The notes under the pieces: generated by a model
Database searches by the model: none
Seen by the model: only the letters and a program-made list of their open reading frames with translations
What the model was told of the DNA's origin: nothing
Translations under genes and position numbers: made by a program
Part shown: positions 18,843-27,470 of the stretch, in pieces
Layout: each line of letters starts with the position of its first letter
Numbering within the stretch: the first letter of the stretch is position 1
DNA from: JABDGM01 sp046349975
GTDB taxonomy: Bacteria > Planctomycetota > Planctomycetia > Pirellulales > Lacipirellulaceae
Length of the DNA stretch: 64,000 bases
Assembly (NCBI GenBank): GCA_046349975.1
Contig: JAXMBH010000026.1
Coordinates: 10,186-74,185 of the forward strand
Direction: 5' to 3'

Positions 18843-19562
18843 ATGATCCCAACCTGCACAACGTGGCTGCGTGATCGCTTCGGAGCATGGGCGCGCCGCG
18901 GCTGCTTCGTCATCGCATTCGCCGCGGGCCGGCAGGTCACTGCTCAGGATGCCAGCCTGATGCTCGCGCCTCCAGTTCATCCTCAGCAAAAGGCCCAACT
19001 CACGCTTCAGAACAGCTCGTTCATTTACCGCCCGACTCCGCCCGAAGCCGAGCGCCGTGAGCTCCAGATTAACGACATCGTGACAGTGCTCGTTGATTAT
19101 CGTTCGAGCTTGATTAGCGAAGGTGACGCCAATTCGAAGCGGAATCTCGACTTCCATGCCGTCCTTTCCGACTGGCTGAAGTTCGACGGCAAAAACATCA
19201 TGCCCGCTCCGCAGCGCAATGGCGAACCGACGATTAGCGGTTCGCTCGACAGCCAGTACAAAACCCAAGCCGATATTTCCGCAAACGATGCTTTGACCTT
19301 CCGTATCGCCGCTACCATTGTCGATATCCGTCCCAACGGAAACCTCGTCATCGAGGCGCACAGCGAAGTGCAGCACGATGACGAAGTGTGGGAGCAATCG
19401 CTCGCGGGCGTCATTCGCCGCCAATCTATTGGCCCCGACCGAACGGTCCGCAGCGACGACGTTGCCGAGCGCCAGATTCGCATTCGCAAAAAGGGCTTCA
19501 TCCACGATGGCACCCAACGCGGCTGGTTCACCAAGTGGTATGACCAGGTCAAGCCGTTCTAG
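18843..19562 (+). CDS. flgH: flagellar L-ring protein FlgH
   Basis: The 239-residue protein has a signal sequence (CFVIAFAAGRQVTA) and FlgH landmarks: RRELQINDIVTVLVDYRSSLISEGDANSKRN, the INDALTFRIAATIVDIRPNGNLVIEAHSEVQ region and the SIGPDRTVRSDDVAERQIRIRKKG block near the C-terminus. FlgH forms the outer-membrane L ring. Most FlgH proteins are lipoproteins; no clear lipobox cysteine is seen at the cleavage region here. ATG 18843 is used rather than a TTG at 18813. Confidence 0.87.
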   Translation: MIPTCTTWLRDRFGAWARRGCFVIAFAAGRQVTAQDASLMLAPPVHPQQKAQLTLQNSSFIYRPTPPEAERRELQINDIVTVLVDYRSSLISEGDANSKRNLDFHAVLSDWLKFDGKNIMPAPQRNGEPTISGSLDSQYKTQADISANDALTFRIAATIVDIRPNGNLVIEAHSEVQHDDEVWEQSLAGVIRRQSIGPDRTVRSDDVAERQIRIRKKGFIHDGTQRGWFTKWYDQVKPF

Positions 19563-19594
19563 CTAAGCGACCCGACAACGACAACGAGAATTCA

Positions 19595-20653
19595 ATGAAG
19601 AAACCATTGCTAATTGCGTGCTGCTTGGCACTGATCGCCGCCATGCCGGCCTCGGCCCGCACTCGCTTGAAAGACATTTGCCGCATCAAGGGCCAGGAAG
19701 AGAACGTGCTCCATGGCATGGGCCTTGTCGTCGGCCTGAGTGGCACGGGCGAAGCAAACGATGCCCCCACGATGCGGGCCATTGCTCGCGCCATGGAAAT
19801 CATGGGCAATCCAATCACCCAGGATCCGCAAAAAGCCGGCCTCGATGAATTGAAGAAGGTGAAAAACGCATCGCTTGTCATGGTCACTGCCACGGTACCC
19901 GCGACCGGCGCTCGCCGCGGCGATCATGTCGACTGCTTCGTCAGTGCGATCAACGGCAAGAGCCTCGAGGGCGGCCGTTTGGCGTTCGCTTCTCTGCAAG
20001 GCCCCAACATTCAGGATCCTCGCGTGTACGCCCTTTGCCAGGGCCAAGTCGTCATTGATAACCCCTCGCAATTAACCGTTGGCGTCATCCACGGCGGTTG
20101 CCAGATCGAGGCAGATATCTTCACGCCGTTCGTTCGCGAAGGCCATATCACGCTGGTTCTCGATAAGAACCATGCCGATTTTCAGACTGCGAACGACATC
20201 GTGCAGCAAATTCGCGACAAGTCGCTATATTCCGAATCCGGCAGCAAATACAGTGAACAAATGGTGAGAGCAATCGACGCCACAAACATTGTGGTTCGCA
20301 TTCCAGAAGTCTTTGCCCATGACCCAGTGGCATTCGCCTCCGATCTGCTCGAAATTCGCATCGAAGAGCCGCAAACCGAATCACGCGTTGTGATCAATCC
20401 TCGCGCCGGCACGATTGTGATCAGCGGCGAAGTGGAAATTGGCGACGTCATCGTGTCGCACAAGAACGTTGTCGTCGACGCCTCGACCGGACCGGCTATC
20501 GGCATCATCGATCTCGATGAATCGAACAAGCCGAAGCTGCAAGCCCTGGTTGACCAGCTGACTGCTCTAAAAGTTCCTACTTCCGACATGATCGAGATCA
20601 TTCAAGGCATCGAACGCAATGGCAAGCTTCACGGCCGGCTGATTATCGAGTAA
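19595..20653 (+). CDS. flgI: flagellar P-ring protein FlgI
   Basis: The 352-residue protein is close to normal FlgI length. It has a signal peptide (LLIACCLALIAAMPASA), RLKDICRIKGQEENVLHGMGLVVGLSGTGEAND, the VMVTATVPATGARRGDHVDCFVSAI block and NPRAGTIVISGEVEIGDVIVSHKN. It forms the periplasmic P ring around the rod. It follows flgH by 32 bases and its chaperone flgA lies two genes upstream. Confidence 0.95.
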   Translation: MKKPLLIACCLALIAAMPASARTRLKDICRIKGQEENVLHGMGLVVGLSGTGEANDAPTMRAIARAMEIMGNPITQDPQKAGLDELKKVKNASLVMVTATVPATGARRGDHVDCFVSAINGKSLEGGRLAFASLQGPNIQDPRVYALCQGQVVIDNPSQLTVGVIHGGCQIEADIFTPFVREGHITLVLDKNHADFQTANDIVQQIRDKSLYSESGSKYSEQMVRAIDATNIVVRIPEVFAHDPVAFASDLLEIRIEEPQTESRVVINPRAGTIVISGEVEIGDVIVSHKNVVVDASTGPAIGIIDLDESNKPKLQALVDQLTALKVPTSDMIEIIQGIERNGKLHGRLIIE

Positions 20654-20702
20654 CCGCCGCCAAATTCCAACGAACACTCTCTTCCGCAGCAACTCGATAA
20701 CC

Positions 20703-21134
20703 ATGAACACTATCAGCCCGTTCAACACGGCGACGGCGACGTCACAGATGCTGGCTCTCCAAGCCCGCGACACCCAAACTCCGCTCGCGCTCAAACAGGC
20801 CGGCAATCTCGACGCTTCGTCCGCCATCTCGCTCCAAGCCAAACCAGTCAGCGAACAACAGCTCCGCGACAATTTCACGCAATTCGTCGGCCAAACGTTC
20901 TACGGCCAAATGTTTAAAGCCATGCGATCAACGGTCGGCAAGCCGGCCTATTTCAATGGTGGCCGCGCGGAAGAGATCTTCCAGAGCCAACTCGACCAAA
21001 CGCTCTCCGAAGAGATGACCAAGCGAACCGCCTCCACATTTGCCGAACCGATGTTCGAGCGGCAGTTTCCGCGGTTTGCCGAACACAAGTCTGCGAACGA
21101 CCTGGCTCAGCTCGATCAATTGTCGCGACGATAA
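20703..21134 (+). CDS. flgJ: rod-binding protein (FlgJ N-terminal domain only)
   Basis: This 143-residue protein matches the rod-binding half of FlgJ: EQQLRDNFTQFVGQTFYGQMFKAMRSTVGKPAYFNGGRAEEIFQSQLDQTLSEEM. The muramidase half is absent, as in many non-enteric bacteria where a separate enzyme opens the peptidoglycan. Position after flgI is the usual order. It probably nucleates rod assembly in the periplasm. Confidence 0.88.
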   Translation: MNTISPFNTATATSQMLALQARDTQTPLALKQAGNLDASSAISLQAKPVSEQQLRDNFTQFVGQTFYGQMFKAMRSTVGKPAYFNGGRAEEIFQSQLDQTLSEEMTKRTASTFAEPMFERQFPRFAEHKSANDLAQLDQLSRR

Positions 21135-21206
21135 GCACGCGAAATCAAACACTGAACCATCGCTACACTTACAGGGTCAATCGCCACAACCGGCTAGAGC
21201 AACACT

Positions 21207-21692
21207 ATGGATGCAACTTGGGAAGGCGATATTGGCGCCCTGCTGTCGGAACTGGCCGAGGTGCAAGCCTCGCTGCTGGAAACACTCAGTGAAAAGCGGC
21301 GGCTCTTGGCCGCCGGCGACCAAACGGCGCTCGCCGCGATGAATGGCCGCGAGCAGGAGCTTGCCTGTCGTCTGCAAGCCTGTAACGACCACCGACAACA
21401 ACTTCTGGCTCGTGCTGCGGCCGAAGGCTTGAAGGCCGATACCATCGCGGCCCTCAGCAACCAGCTCCCGCCTGAAAGCCGCACTCGCATGCAAGCCAGC
21501 ATTCGCGAAGCCGAACATCGGACGCGACTCCTGCAGCACCAGAGCCTCACCAATTGGGTGCTAGTACAGCGTTCGCTGTTACATCTCTCGCAACTGATAG
21601 AGATTATTGCTACCGGCGGCCGACTTAAGCCGACATATGGAAAGGGCTCAGACCGCGCTTCCAGTGGCGCGCTGGTCGATCGAGCCGCTTAG
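21207..21692 (+). CDS. flgN: FlgN-like chaperone for hook-filament junction proteins
   Basis: The 161-residue protein is predicted to be almost all helical, with a long coiled-coil-like N-terminal half (LLSELAEVQASLLETLSEKRRLLAAGD, ACRLQACNDHRQQLLARAAAEG). It lies directly upstream of flgK, the usual place of flgN. FlgN binds FlgK and FlgL before export. Sequence conservation in the family is weak, so the assignment rests on shape and position. Confidence 0.72.
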   Translation: MDATWEGDIGALLSELAEVQASLLETLSEKRRLLAAGDQTALAAMNGREQELACRLQACNDHRQQLLARAAAEGLKADTIAALSNQLPPESRTRMQASIREAEHRTRLLQHQSLTNWVLVQRSLLHLSQLIEIIATGGRLKPTYGKGSDRASSGALVDRAA

Positions 21693-21796
21693 CAATGCTG
21701 CGTTCGTGGAACCAATGAGCTCCGCGCGGCGAGTGACACTCGCTGCTGACTCACTCCTGGCGCGGCACGCACCTCCTCTCTCATCTGCGGTGCCGC

Positions 21797-23506
21797 ATGA
21801 GTCTGTTCGGCTCGATACAAATGGGCGGCAACACGCTGCAGGCCATGCAAATCGGCCTGCAAGTCGTGGGCAACAATATTGCCAACGCCAGCACGCCAGG
21901 CTACATCCGCCAGGAAGCCGTCTACTTACCCGCCGGCGTCCAGAACAACGGCAAGCTGATCCTCGGCCTGGGCGTCCAAGTCGATAGCATCGTTCAAAAG
22001 CTCGATAAGTTCGTCCAGGCCCGGCTCATTGGCGCGAAGGCCGACCGGGCCAATTCCGAAGTGCAAGAAGGCGTCTACAAAGACCTGGAAACGCTGCTCA
22101 ATGAACTGTCCGACAAGACCGACCTGAGCGGCGCCTTCACCGACTTCTTCAAGTCCGTCGACGAAGTTCTTAAAGTGCCCAACGACGCTGGCACGCGTAA
22201 CCTCGCGGTCGGCAAAGGCATGTCGCTGACCGAGAACATCAATAACCTCTACAGCCGCGCCTTGGACATCAAGACTCAACTCGATGACCGTGTCACGGCG
22301 ATGTCCGATGAGATCAATAATCTCGCCGAAACCATCCGCCAATTAAATGTACAAATCGCCTCCAGCGAAGTCGGCGATGGCGGCAGCAGTGAAGCCGGTG
22401 GTCTCCGTGTACAACGACAACTCGCGGTTGATCGACTCTCCGAAATCGTGAATATCCATGTCGAGGAGCAACCCAACGGCGGCCTGAGCATCGGCGTCGG
22501 CGGCGAACTACTCGTGTTCGAAGGCAGCAGGCAAGAAGTCGACGTCGACCGCGTCAGCGGAGAGGGCGCGTCCACCGGCTACATCGAATTCAGCCGCTCT
22601 CATGGAAAACTGGAGGCCAACTCCGGCGAACTCGGCGGACTGTACATCGCCCGTGATCAAATCGTTACGAACTTCATTGGCGACATCGACAACCTCGCGT
22701 CAACCTTGGCGTTCGAATTCAACAAGCTTTACTCGCAAGGTCAGGGATTAACGGGCTTTCAAAACTTGACGACGAACAATGTCGTCAACGATTTGAATGC
22801 ACCGCTTGATGCCGCCGGCTTGCCGTTCACTCCTAATAATGGTTATTTCAAAATCAGCGTTCGCAGTCGAGAAGCGCCGGAAGACGCAAACACGACAACA
22901 ATCAACGTCGATCTGAACGGCTTCGGCGAAGATACTTCACTCAATGATCTGGCCTCCCAACTCGACGCCATCGACGGCATCACTGCCTCGGTCACCCAGG
23001 TCGGCCAGCTGCAAATCAAAGCCGACTCGCCCGATATCGACTTCTCCTTCTCAGAAGACAATAGCGGCGTGCTCGCCGCTTTGGGCTTGAACACGTTCTT
23101 CACAGGCTCGACTGCGGCCACGCTCGGCGTCAATGACGAGCTCAAAGGCATTAGCAACGCCGGCAAGTTCGCCGCCAGCCTCGATGGCATCGGCCAAGGC
23201 TCCGGCAATGCGGAACGCCTCTCCTCGTTTTTCGATCGCCCGTTGGATGTCGTCGGCGGCGCTTCCATCGCCGACATGTACGACCAGACCATCAACTCGA
23301 TCACTCAGGGGTCGTCCGTCTCGAAATCGGTGGCGGAAGGCTATCGCACGTTCGAAGACACCTTGGAAGGACAAAAACAAGCCGTCAGCGGCGTCAGCAT
23401 CGATGAAGAAGCAGTCAAAATGCTGACCTTTCAGCGCATCTTTCAGGCCACTGCGAAATACATCCAAACAATCTCCGACATGCTCGACATGCTCGTGAAG
23501 ATATAG
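21797..23506 (+). CDS. flgK: hook-associated protein 1 FlgK
   Basis: The 569-residue protein has the rod/hook-type N-terminus (LQAMQIGLQVVGNNIANASTPGYIRQEA), the FlgK-specific DIDNLASTLAFEFNKLYSQGQG segment, and a C-terminal axial helix with GVSIDEEAVKMLTFQRIFQATAKYIQTISDMLDMLV. Between them, around residues 355-440, is one copy of the module shared with FlgL, FliC and FliD (ISVRSREAPEDANTTTINVDL ... VLAALGL). FlgK joins hook and filament. Confidence 0.93.
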   Translation: MSLFGSIQMGGNTLQAMQIGLQVVGNNIANASTPGYIRQEAVYLPAGVQNNGKLILGLGVQVDSIVQKLDKFVQARLIGAKADRANSEVQEGVYKDLETLLNELSDKTDLSGAFTDFFKSVDEVLKVPNDAGTRNLAVGKGMSLTENINNLYSRALDIKTQLDDRVTAMSDEINNLAETIRQLNVQIASSEVGDGGSSEAGGLRVQRQLAVDRLSEIVNIHVEEQPNGGLSIGVGGELLVFEGSRQEVDVDRVSGEGASTGYIEFSRSHGKLEANSGELGGLYIARDQIVTNFIGDIDNLASTLAFEFNKLYSQGQGLTGFQNLTTNNVVNDLNAPLDAAGLPFTPNNGYFKISVRSREAPEDANTTTINVDLNGFGEDTSLNDLASQLDAIDGITASVTQVGQLQIKADSPDIDFSFSEDNSGVLAALGLNTFFTGSTAATLGVNDELKGISNAGKFAASLDGIGQGSGNAERLSSFFDRPLDVVGGASIADMYDQTINSITQGSSVSKSVAEGYRTFEDTLEGQKQAVSGVSIDEEAVKMLTFQRIFQATAKYIQTISDMLDMLVKI

Positions 23507-23525
23507 TCCACCTTAGGCACTTCCT

Positions 23526-25859
23526 ATGGCCAGCATTGTTCCCATCCCGACGACACGCGTCGGCGACTACTTCGTTCGCCAGCGGTTGATCGGCCAGGTT
23601 CAAAACGATCAGGTCACACTGTTCAATTTGCAGACGCAAATTAGCACCGGCCAACGCATTCAATTGCCGTCCGATGATGCCCCCGCCGCGCTGCGCGCTA
23701 TCAACCTCCAGCGGCTGCTCGATCGCAAAGGGCAAATCAAGTCGAACATCCAATCGAACAACCAGTTTCTCGTCGCTGCCGATTCGAATCTCGGCGGCAT
23801 TTCCGATCTGCTCACCAAGATCAAGGCCGATACGATCGGCGTCGCTGGCACGGTGGCCACCGATGCTGATCGCGAAACAGTGGTCAACTCCATCGCTCAG
23901 GCCATCCGCACGCTCGTCGCGACTGGCAACGCCAAACTTCAGGATCGGTACCTTTTTTCTGGTTCCACCTCGCAGGTTCAACCTTACCAGTACGACGGCC
24001 AGGTCGTCCGCTATTCTGGAAACGAAGGCACGCTGCGCACGTATGTCGATCTCGAGCGGCTATTCGATACGAACTTGCCAGGCACTGAGGTTTTCGGCGG
24101 CATCTCCAGCCAAATCAAAGGGACCGATTTGGCCCCGCACGTTACTGAAGACACTTACCTCAATTCGCTCAATCGCGGCAACGGCATCAGCCAGAATCCC
24201 GCCATTACGGTGTCGATTAACAATGGCATTTCGACGGTGTCGAGTGTCGTTGACCTCAGCAATGCCGCCACGCTCGGCGATGTGGTCAAGATGATCGAAA
24301 GTAACCCGCCCACCGGTACAACGATTCGCGCCACCGTCACGGGCACCGGTCTTACGCTCACCACGCCCAGCGGTACGATCACGGTTGGCGAGGTTGCACA
24401 AGGCAAGGCCGCCAGCGAACTCGGCATCTTGACTCCCGCCGGCGCGCCTTCGTCCAACACGATTGTCGGCCAACCGCTTCACACAGCCGTCGAATTAACC
24501 ACCGAACTCAGCACGCTCCTGGGCACGAAGGCCACTGCCCGCATCCAATCGGCTAATCCGAATAACGATATTTTGCTCACCGCCAATAATAACGGCGCCG
24601 CTTACAACAACGTGCGTGTCGTCTTTGCCAATGACGGCGTATTCGGCGCCGAAACGGCCAGCTACGACGCCAGCGACCCGCTCAATAAAGTCCTCACGGT
24701 TCACGTGCAGGCCAACTCGACAACGGCCGCCATGGCCGTGGCGGCGATCAACGCCGAAGGAACGTTTTCTGCCGACATCGATTTCCACGACGCTATTAAA
24801 ACCTCGCAGGCCGGAACTAATACCGTCGAAATCAGAGATTTCGGCCAAATCACTGCCGGCGGCAGTGGACAAGTACTGGATACTGCTCACGGCCTGATCG
24901 TCACCAACGGCGGCAAGACAGTCACCCTTAACACCTCCAATCTGAAGACCGTCGAGGACTTTTTGAATCTCCTGAACGGGTCCGGCCTGGGCCTCGACGC
25001 GGAGATCAATGCCAATCGAGACGGCATCAATATCCTCTCCCGCCTGAGCGGCACCGACTTGCAGATCGGCGAGAACGGCGGCGCAATGGCCACCCAGCTC
25101 GGCGTGCGCACTTACACGGGCGAAACTAAGCTCGCCGATTTGAATCATGGCGTCGGCGTAGCAAAACAGTTTGATGCAACCAAAGCCGACTTCCGCATCA
25201 CGGCCCGCGACGGCACCCAGCTCGATATCAACCTATCGACAGCCAAAGATGTCCAAGATGTCATTGACCTGATCAACAACCATGCCGCCAATAACACGGG
25301 CACCACGAAGGTCGTCGCCCAGCTTGCTACCACTGGCAATGGCATCCAGCTGCTTGACCAAAGCACCGTTAGCACAGGTAATTTAACCGTCGACGCCCTC
25401 GAAGGCAGCCAGGCGGCCCAATACCTCGGCTTGATGTCGCTCGACCAAACCCAAGTTACCTCGAATACCACAAATGCCGACGGCGATTACGTGATGCAGA
25501 CCGAAGACCGCTATTCGATCGAAACCGATAGCGTCTTCACCACGCTGCTGCGCCTTCAGAAAGCACTCAAAGCAAACGACACCGGAGAAATTGGCAAGTC
25601 GATCGAAGTCCTCGATAGTGATGTGAAACGCGTCAACTACGCGCGCGCCGAAATTGGTTCCCGCTTGCAGAGCCTCGAAGTGATCGGCTCCAAGCTGGAC
25701 GATGAAAACGTGCAGCTGAAGTCCGCGCTCTCCGACGACATCGACGTCGACCTCGCGCAAGCGATCTCCGATATGACGGCCCACCAATACGCGCTGCAAG
25801 CGGCGCTGCAAACCGCCGCTAGCCTCCTGCAAATGACGCTGCTCAGCTACATGTCGTAA
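23526..25859 (+). CDS. flgL: hook-associated protein 3 FlgL, enlarged
   Basis: FlgL is usually about 300 residues; this one has 777. The flagellin-like N-terminal helices are present (TRVGDYFVRQRLIGQVQNDQ, LQTQISTGQRIQLPSDDAP, ADSNLGGISDLLTKIKADTIG, LQDRYLFSGS), as is the C-terminal helix pair (NYARAEIGSRLQSLEVIGSKLDDEN to YALQAALQTAASLLQMTLLSYMS). The centre is an insertion of about 500 residues containing roughly three copies of a module of about 80 residues (near 24199-24440, 24880-25110 and 25189-25440), each with a VSINN/VTLNT/ITARDG strand start, a DV(V/I)xxI helix and a closing LG motif. The second junction protein between hook and filament; exposed surface expanded. Confidence 0.9.
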   Translation: MASIVPIPTTRVGDYFVRQRLIGQVQNDQVTLFNLQTQISTGQRIQLPSDDAPAALRAINLQRLLDRKGQIKSNIQSNNQFLVAADSNLGGISDLLTKIKADTIGVAGTVATDADRETVVNSIAQAIRTLVATGNAKLQDRYLFSGSTSQVQPYQYDGQVVRYSGNEGTLRTYVDLERLFDTNLPGTEVFGGISSQIKGTDLAPHVTEDTYLNSLNRGNGISQNPAITVSINNGISTVSSVVDLSNAATLGDVVKMIESNPPTGTTIRATVTGTGLTLTTPSGTITVGEVAQGKAASELGILTPAGAPSSNTIVGQPLHTAVELTTELSTLLGTKATARIQSANPNNDILLTANNNGAAYNNVRVVFANDGVFGAETASYDASDPLNKVLTVHVQANSTTAAMAVAAINAEGTFSADIDFHDAIKTSQAGTNTVEIRDFGQITAGGSGQVLDTAHGLIVTNGGKTVTLNTSNLKTVEDFLNLLNGSGLGLDAEINANRDGINILSRLSGTDLQIGENGGAMATQLGVRTYTGETKLADLNHGVGVAKQFDATKADFRITARDGTQLDINLSTAKDVQDVIDLINNHAANNTGTTKVVAQLATTGNGIQLLDQSTVSTGNLTVDALEGSQAAQYLGLMSLDQTQVTSNTTNADGDYVMQTEDRYSIETDSVFTTLLRLQKALKANDTGEIGKSIEVLDSDVKRVNYARAEIGSRLQSLEVIGSKLDDENVQLKSALSDDIDVDLAQAISDMTAHQYALQAALQTAASLLQMTLLSYMS

Positions 25860-25889
25860 CGCTGCCAATAGCAGCATTGCCGTCACTTG

Positions 25890-25910
25890 AACCAATCGTT
25901 CGAATTGGTT
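25890..25910 (+). terminator. hairpin after flgL
   Basis: AACCAAT and ATTGGTT form a perfect 7-bp stem with a CGTTCGA loop, 30 bases after the flgL stop. The tract after it is not a proper T-run, so this is at best a weak terminator or an RNA-end stabilising hairpin before fliW. Confidence 0.4.
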
Positions 25911-26018
25911 GACTTTGCCGCGTCGCTCTAGCCGATTAAAGCTAATAGCGCAATCACGCGTTCTGCGTAAATTGCACGCCGCAATTCACCGCGGCGTGTG
26001 GAACGGGCGAGAAATGCC

Positions 26019-26453
26019 ATGAAGATCACAACGACTCGGTTCGGAAGCCTCAACATCGAAGAAGCCGATGTGCTCACATTCGTCGACGGCCTCATCGGCA
26101 TGGAAGACTGCCGCCGGTGGGTCCTGCTCGCCGATGCTCAGAACACAGCGCTGGGATGGCTGCAAAGCCTTGACCGCGCAGAAGTCGCCCTTGGCGTTGT
26201 CAGCCCGCGTCGCTTCGTGGCCGATTACCAGGTGCGAGTCGCTCGCCGCGAAATCCAGCCACTCGGGTTGAGGGATCCCGGCGACGCGCAAATCCTGGCC
26301 ATAGTGAGTCACACTGCCGAAGGCCTGTCGCTCAATCTCAAGGCGCCACTTGTTATTCATGTTGCCGAACGCCTGGGCCGCCAGATCGTCGCCCGCGACG
26401 ACCACGCCGTGCAGCATCGCCTCCCAGGCGCCGCACGCCGCAAGATCGCTTAA
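26019..26453 (+). CDS. fliW: flagellar assembly factor FliW
   Basis: The 144-residue protein has the FliW pattern: MKITTTRFGSLNIEEADVLTF at the start, GLIGMEDCRRWVLL, a central AEVALGVVSPRRF region, and the C-terminal LSLNLKAPLVIHVAERLGRQIV. FliW binds the RNA-binding regulator CsrA and also flagellin; rising flagellin frees CsrA to repress flagellin translation. The next gene is csrA and the one after is flagellin, exactly the arrangement expected for that partner switch. Confidence 0.93.
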   Translation: MKITTTRFGSLNIEEADVLTFVDGLIGMEDCRRWVLLADAQNTALGWLQSLDRAEVALGVVSPRRFVADYQVRVARREIQPLGLRDPGDAQILAIVSHTAEGLSLNLKAPLVIHVAERLGRQIVARDDHAVQHRLPGAARRKIA

Positions 26454-26827
26454 GCTACCGGCGTCTGCACCGGTAAGGCGCTGCGCAACCTGCGATCCAG
26501 CTTCCACGGCGCCGAGCGCGGCCGTGCCCTTGCGGCTCCGCTGGCCGTCGAGTGTGTCGGCACTTCTGCGCGCCTCCCGTGGTTCAATTCGATCCGCGCG
26601 AATCCACGTCCATCCAACCGGGTTAGCGCTTACCGGAATATTTCGCAAACTCCACGCAACTGGGTAACCGGTACCGCTGCTACATTCTTATCGTGTTGGA
26701 CCGCACTAGAGTTGCTATCCTCGCTGGTCCGATCAAGCTACTACAAAGATGTGTCGAGTTGCGACACTCGACGGTTCGCTCTCGGCGGCCGATTGGCCGC
26801 GTCATATATTAGCGCAGTGGTGGCGTC
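26454..26827 (+). other. 374-bp fliW-csrA interval
   Basis: No gene is seen here. Two perfect hairpins lie close to csrA: GTCGAGT/ACTCGAC with a TGCGAC loop at 26753-26772, and GCGGCC/GGCCGC with a GATT loop at 26785-26800, followed by an AT-rich tract (TCATATATTAG) that could be the csrA promoter -10 region. The rest looks non-coding. Confidence 0.5.
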
Positions 26828-27061
26828 ATGCTTGTGCTTTCCAGACAGCGCGACGAGAGCATCATTATCGGCGACAACATCGTTGTCACCGTTGTGGACG
26901 TTCGCGGCGATAAAGTTCGGCTCGGTATCGAGGCTCCGCGCGAAGTTTCTGTCCACCGCCGCGAAGTGTACGAAGCCATTCAACGCGAAAATCAACAAGC
27001 GTCGAAGATCCGCTTGGATGATGCGCGTCAAATTGGCAACACGTCCACGGAACGCAAGTAA
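26828..27061 (+). CDS. csrA: carbon storage regulator CsrA
   Basis: This 77-residue protein is a full CsrA: MLVLSRQRDESIIIGDNIVVTVV, DVRGDKVRLGIEAPREVSVHRREVYEAIQ, and a short variable tail. The beta-strand residues and the Arg of the VHRREVY block, needed to bind GGA-containing RNA loops, are present. In flagellate bacteria with FliW it represses translation of flagellin mRNA. The tail (QASKIRLDDARQIGNTSTERK) is longer than the minimal protein. Confidence 0.96.
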   Translation: MLVLSRQRDESIIIGDNIVVTVVDVRGDKVRLGIEAPREVSVHRREVYEAIQRENQQASKIRLDDARQIGNTSTERK

Positions 27062-27470
27062 GTCGGCGTCATCCGCCTGAACTGACTTTGCGGCTTATGG
27101 CGCTTATGCGTCTGACCTTCGCCGACATATCTCGAAAAGCTTCTCGCCCGCGTAAAGAGCCTAAATTCACACGTCGATATCACTGCAATAAGGCGACCAT
27201 TGCGTGGTCAAGCACATTTCCGTTGCAATGGTTTCCCGCGCAGAGATCGCAACCTAGGCTTGCTCAGTTAGCGAGTTGCCTTCCTTCAGCGGAAGGATGT
27301 CCCTGAGCTGGCGAGCAATAGGGAACAAACGACTAAACACGATTGTGATTCCAGATACGTCGTCTGGGATCCACACTTGAGAAGCAATCGCCCAATACAA
27401 CATGCTGGCATCTGCGCTCCAGCGCACTCCGGCCTAGGTTGGAACAAATTCCTGTCCAAGGGGGTCTGAA
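27062..27470 (+). promoter_or_regulatory. csrA-fliC interval and flagellin leader
   Basis: The 409 bp before flagellin hold no gene. They contain a hairpin CCTTCC/GGAAGG at 27279-27296, an inverted pair AACCTAGGC (27251-27259) and GCCTAGGTT (27432-27440) 172 bases apart, and immediately before the start a small stem GGAA-CAAA-TTCC (27441-27452) followed by the Shine-Dalgarno AAGGGGG 6 bases before ATG. The GGA-bearing hairpins next to the ribosome site are candidate CsrA contacts. No sigma-54 or sigma-28 promoter was identified with confidence. Confidence 0.45.

Noticed and set aside
27062..27470. sigma-54 or sigma-28 promoter before flagellin
   Set aside because: Partial matches such as TGGCATCTGC were seen, but the paired box at correct spacing is missing.
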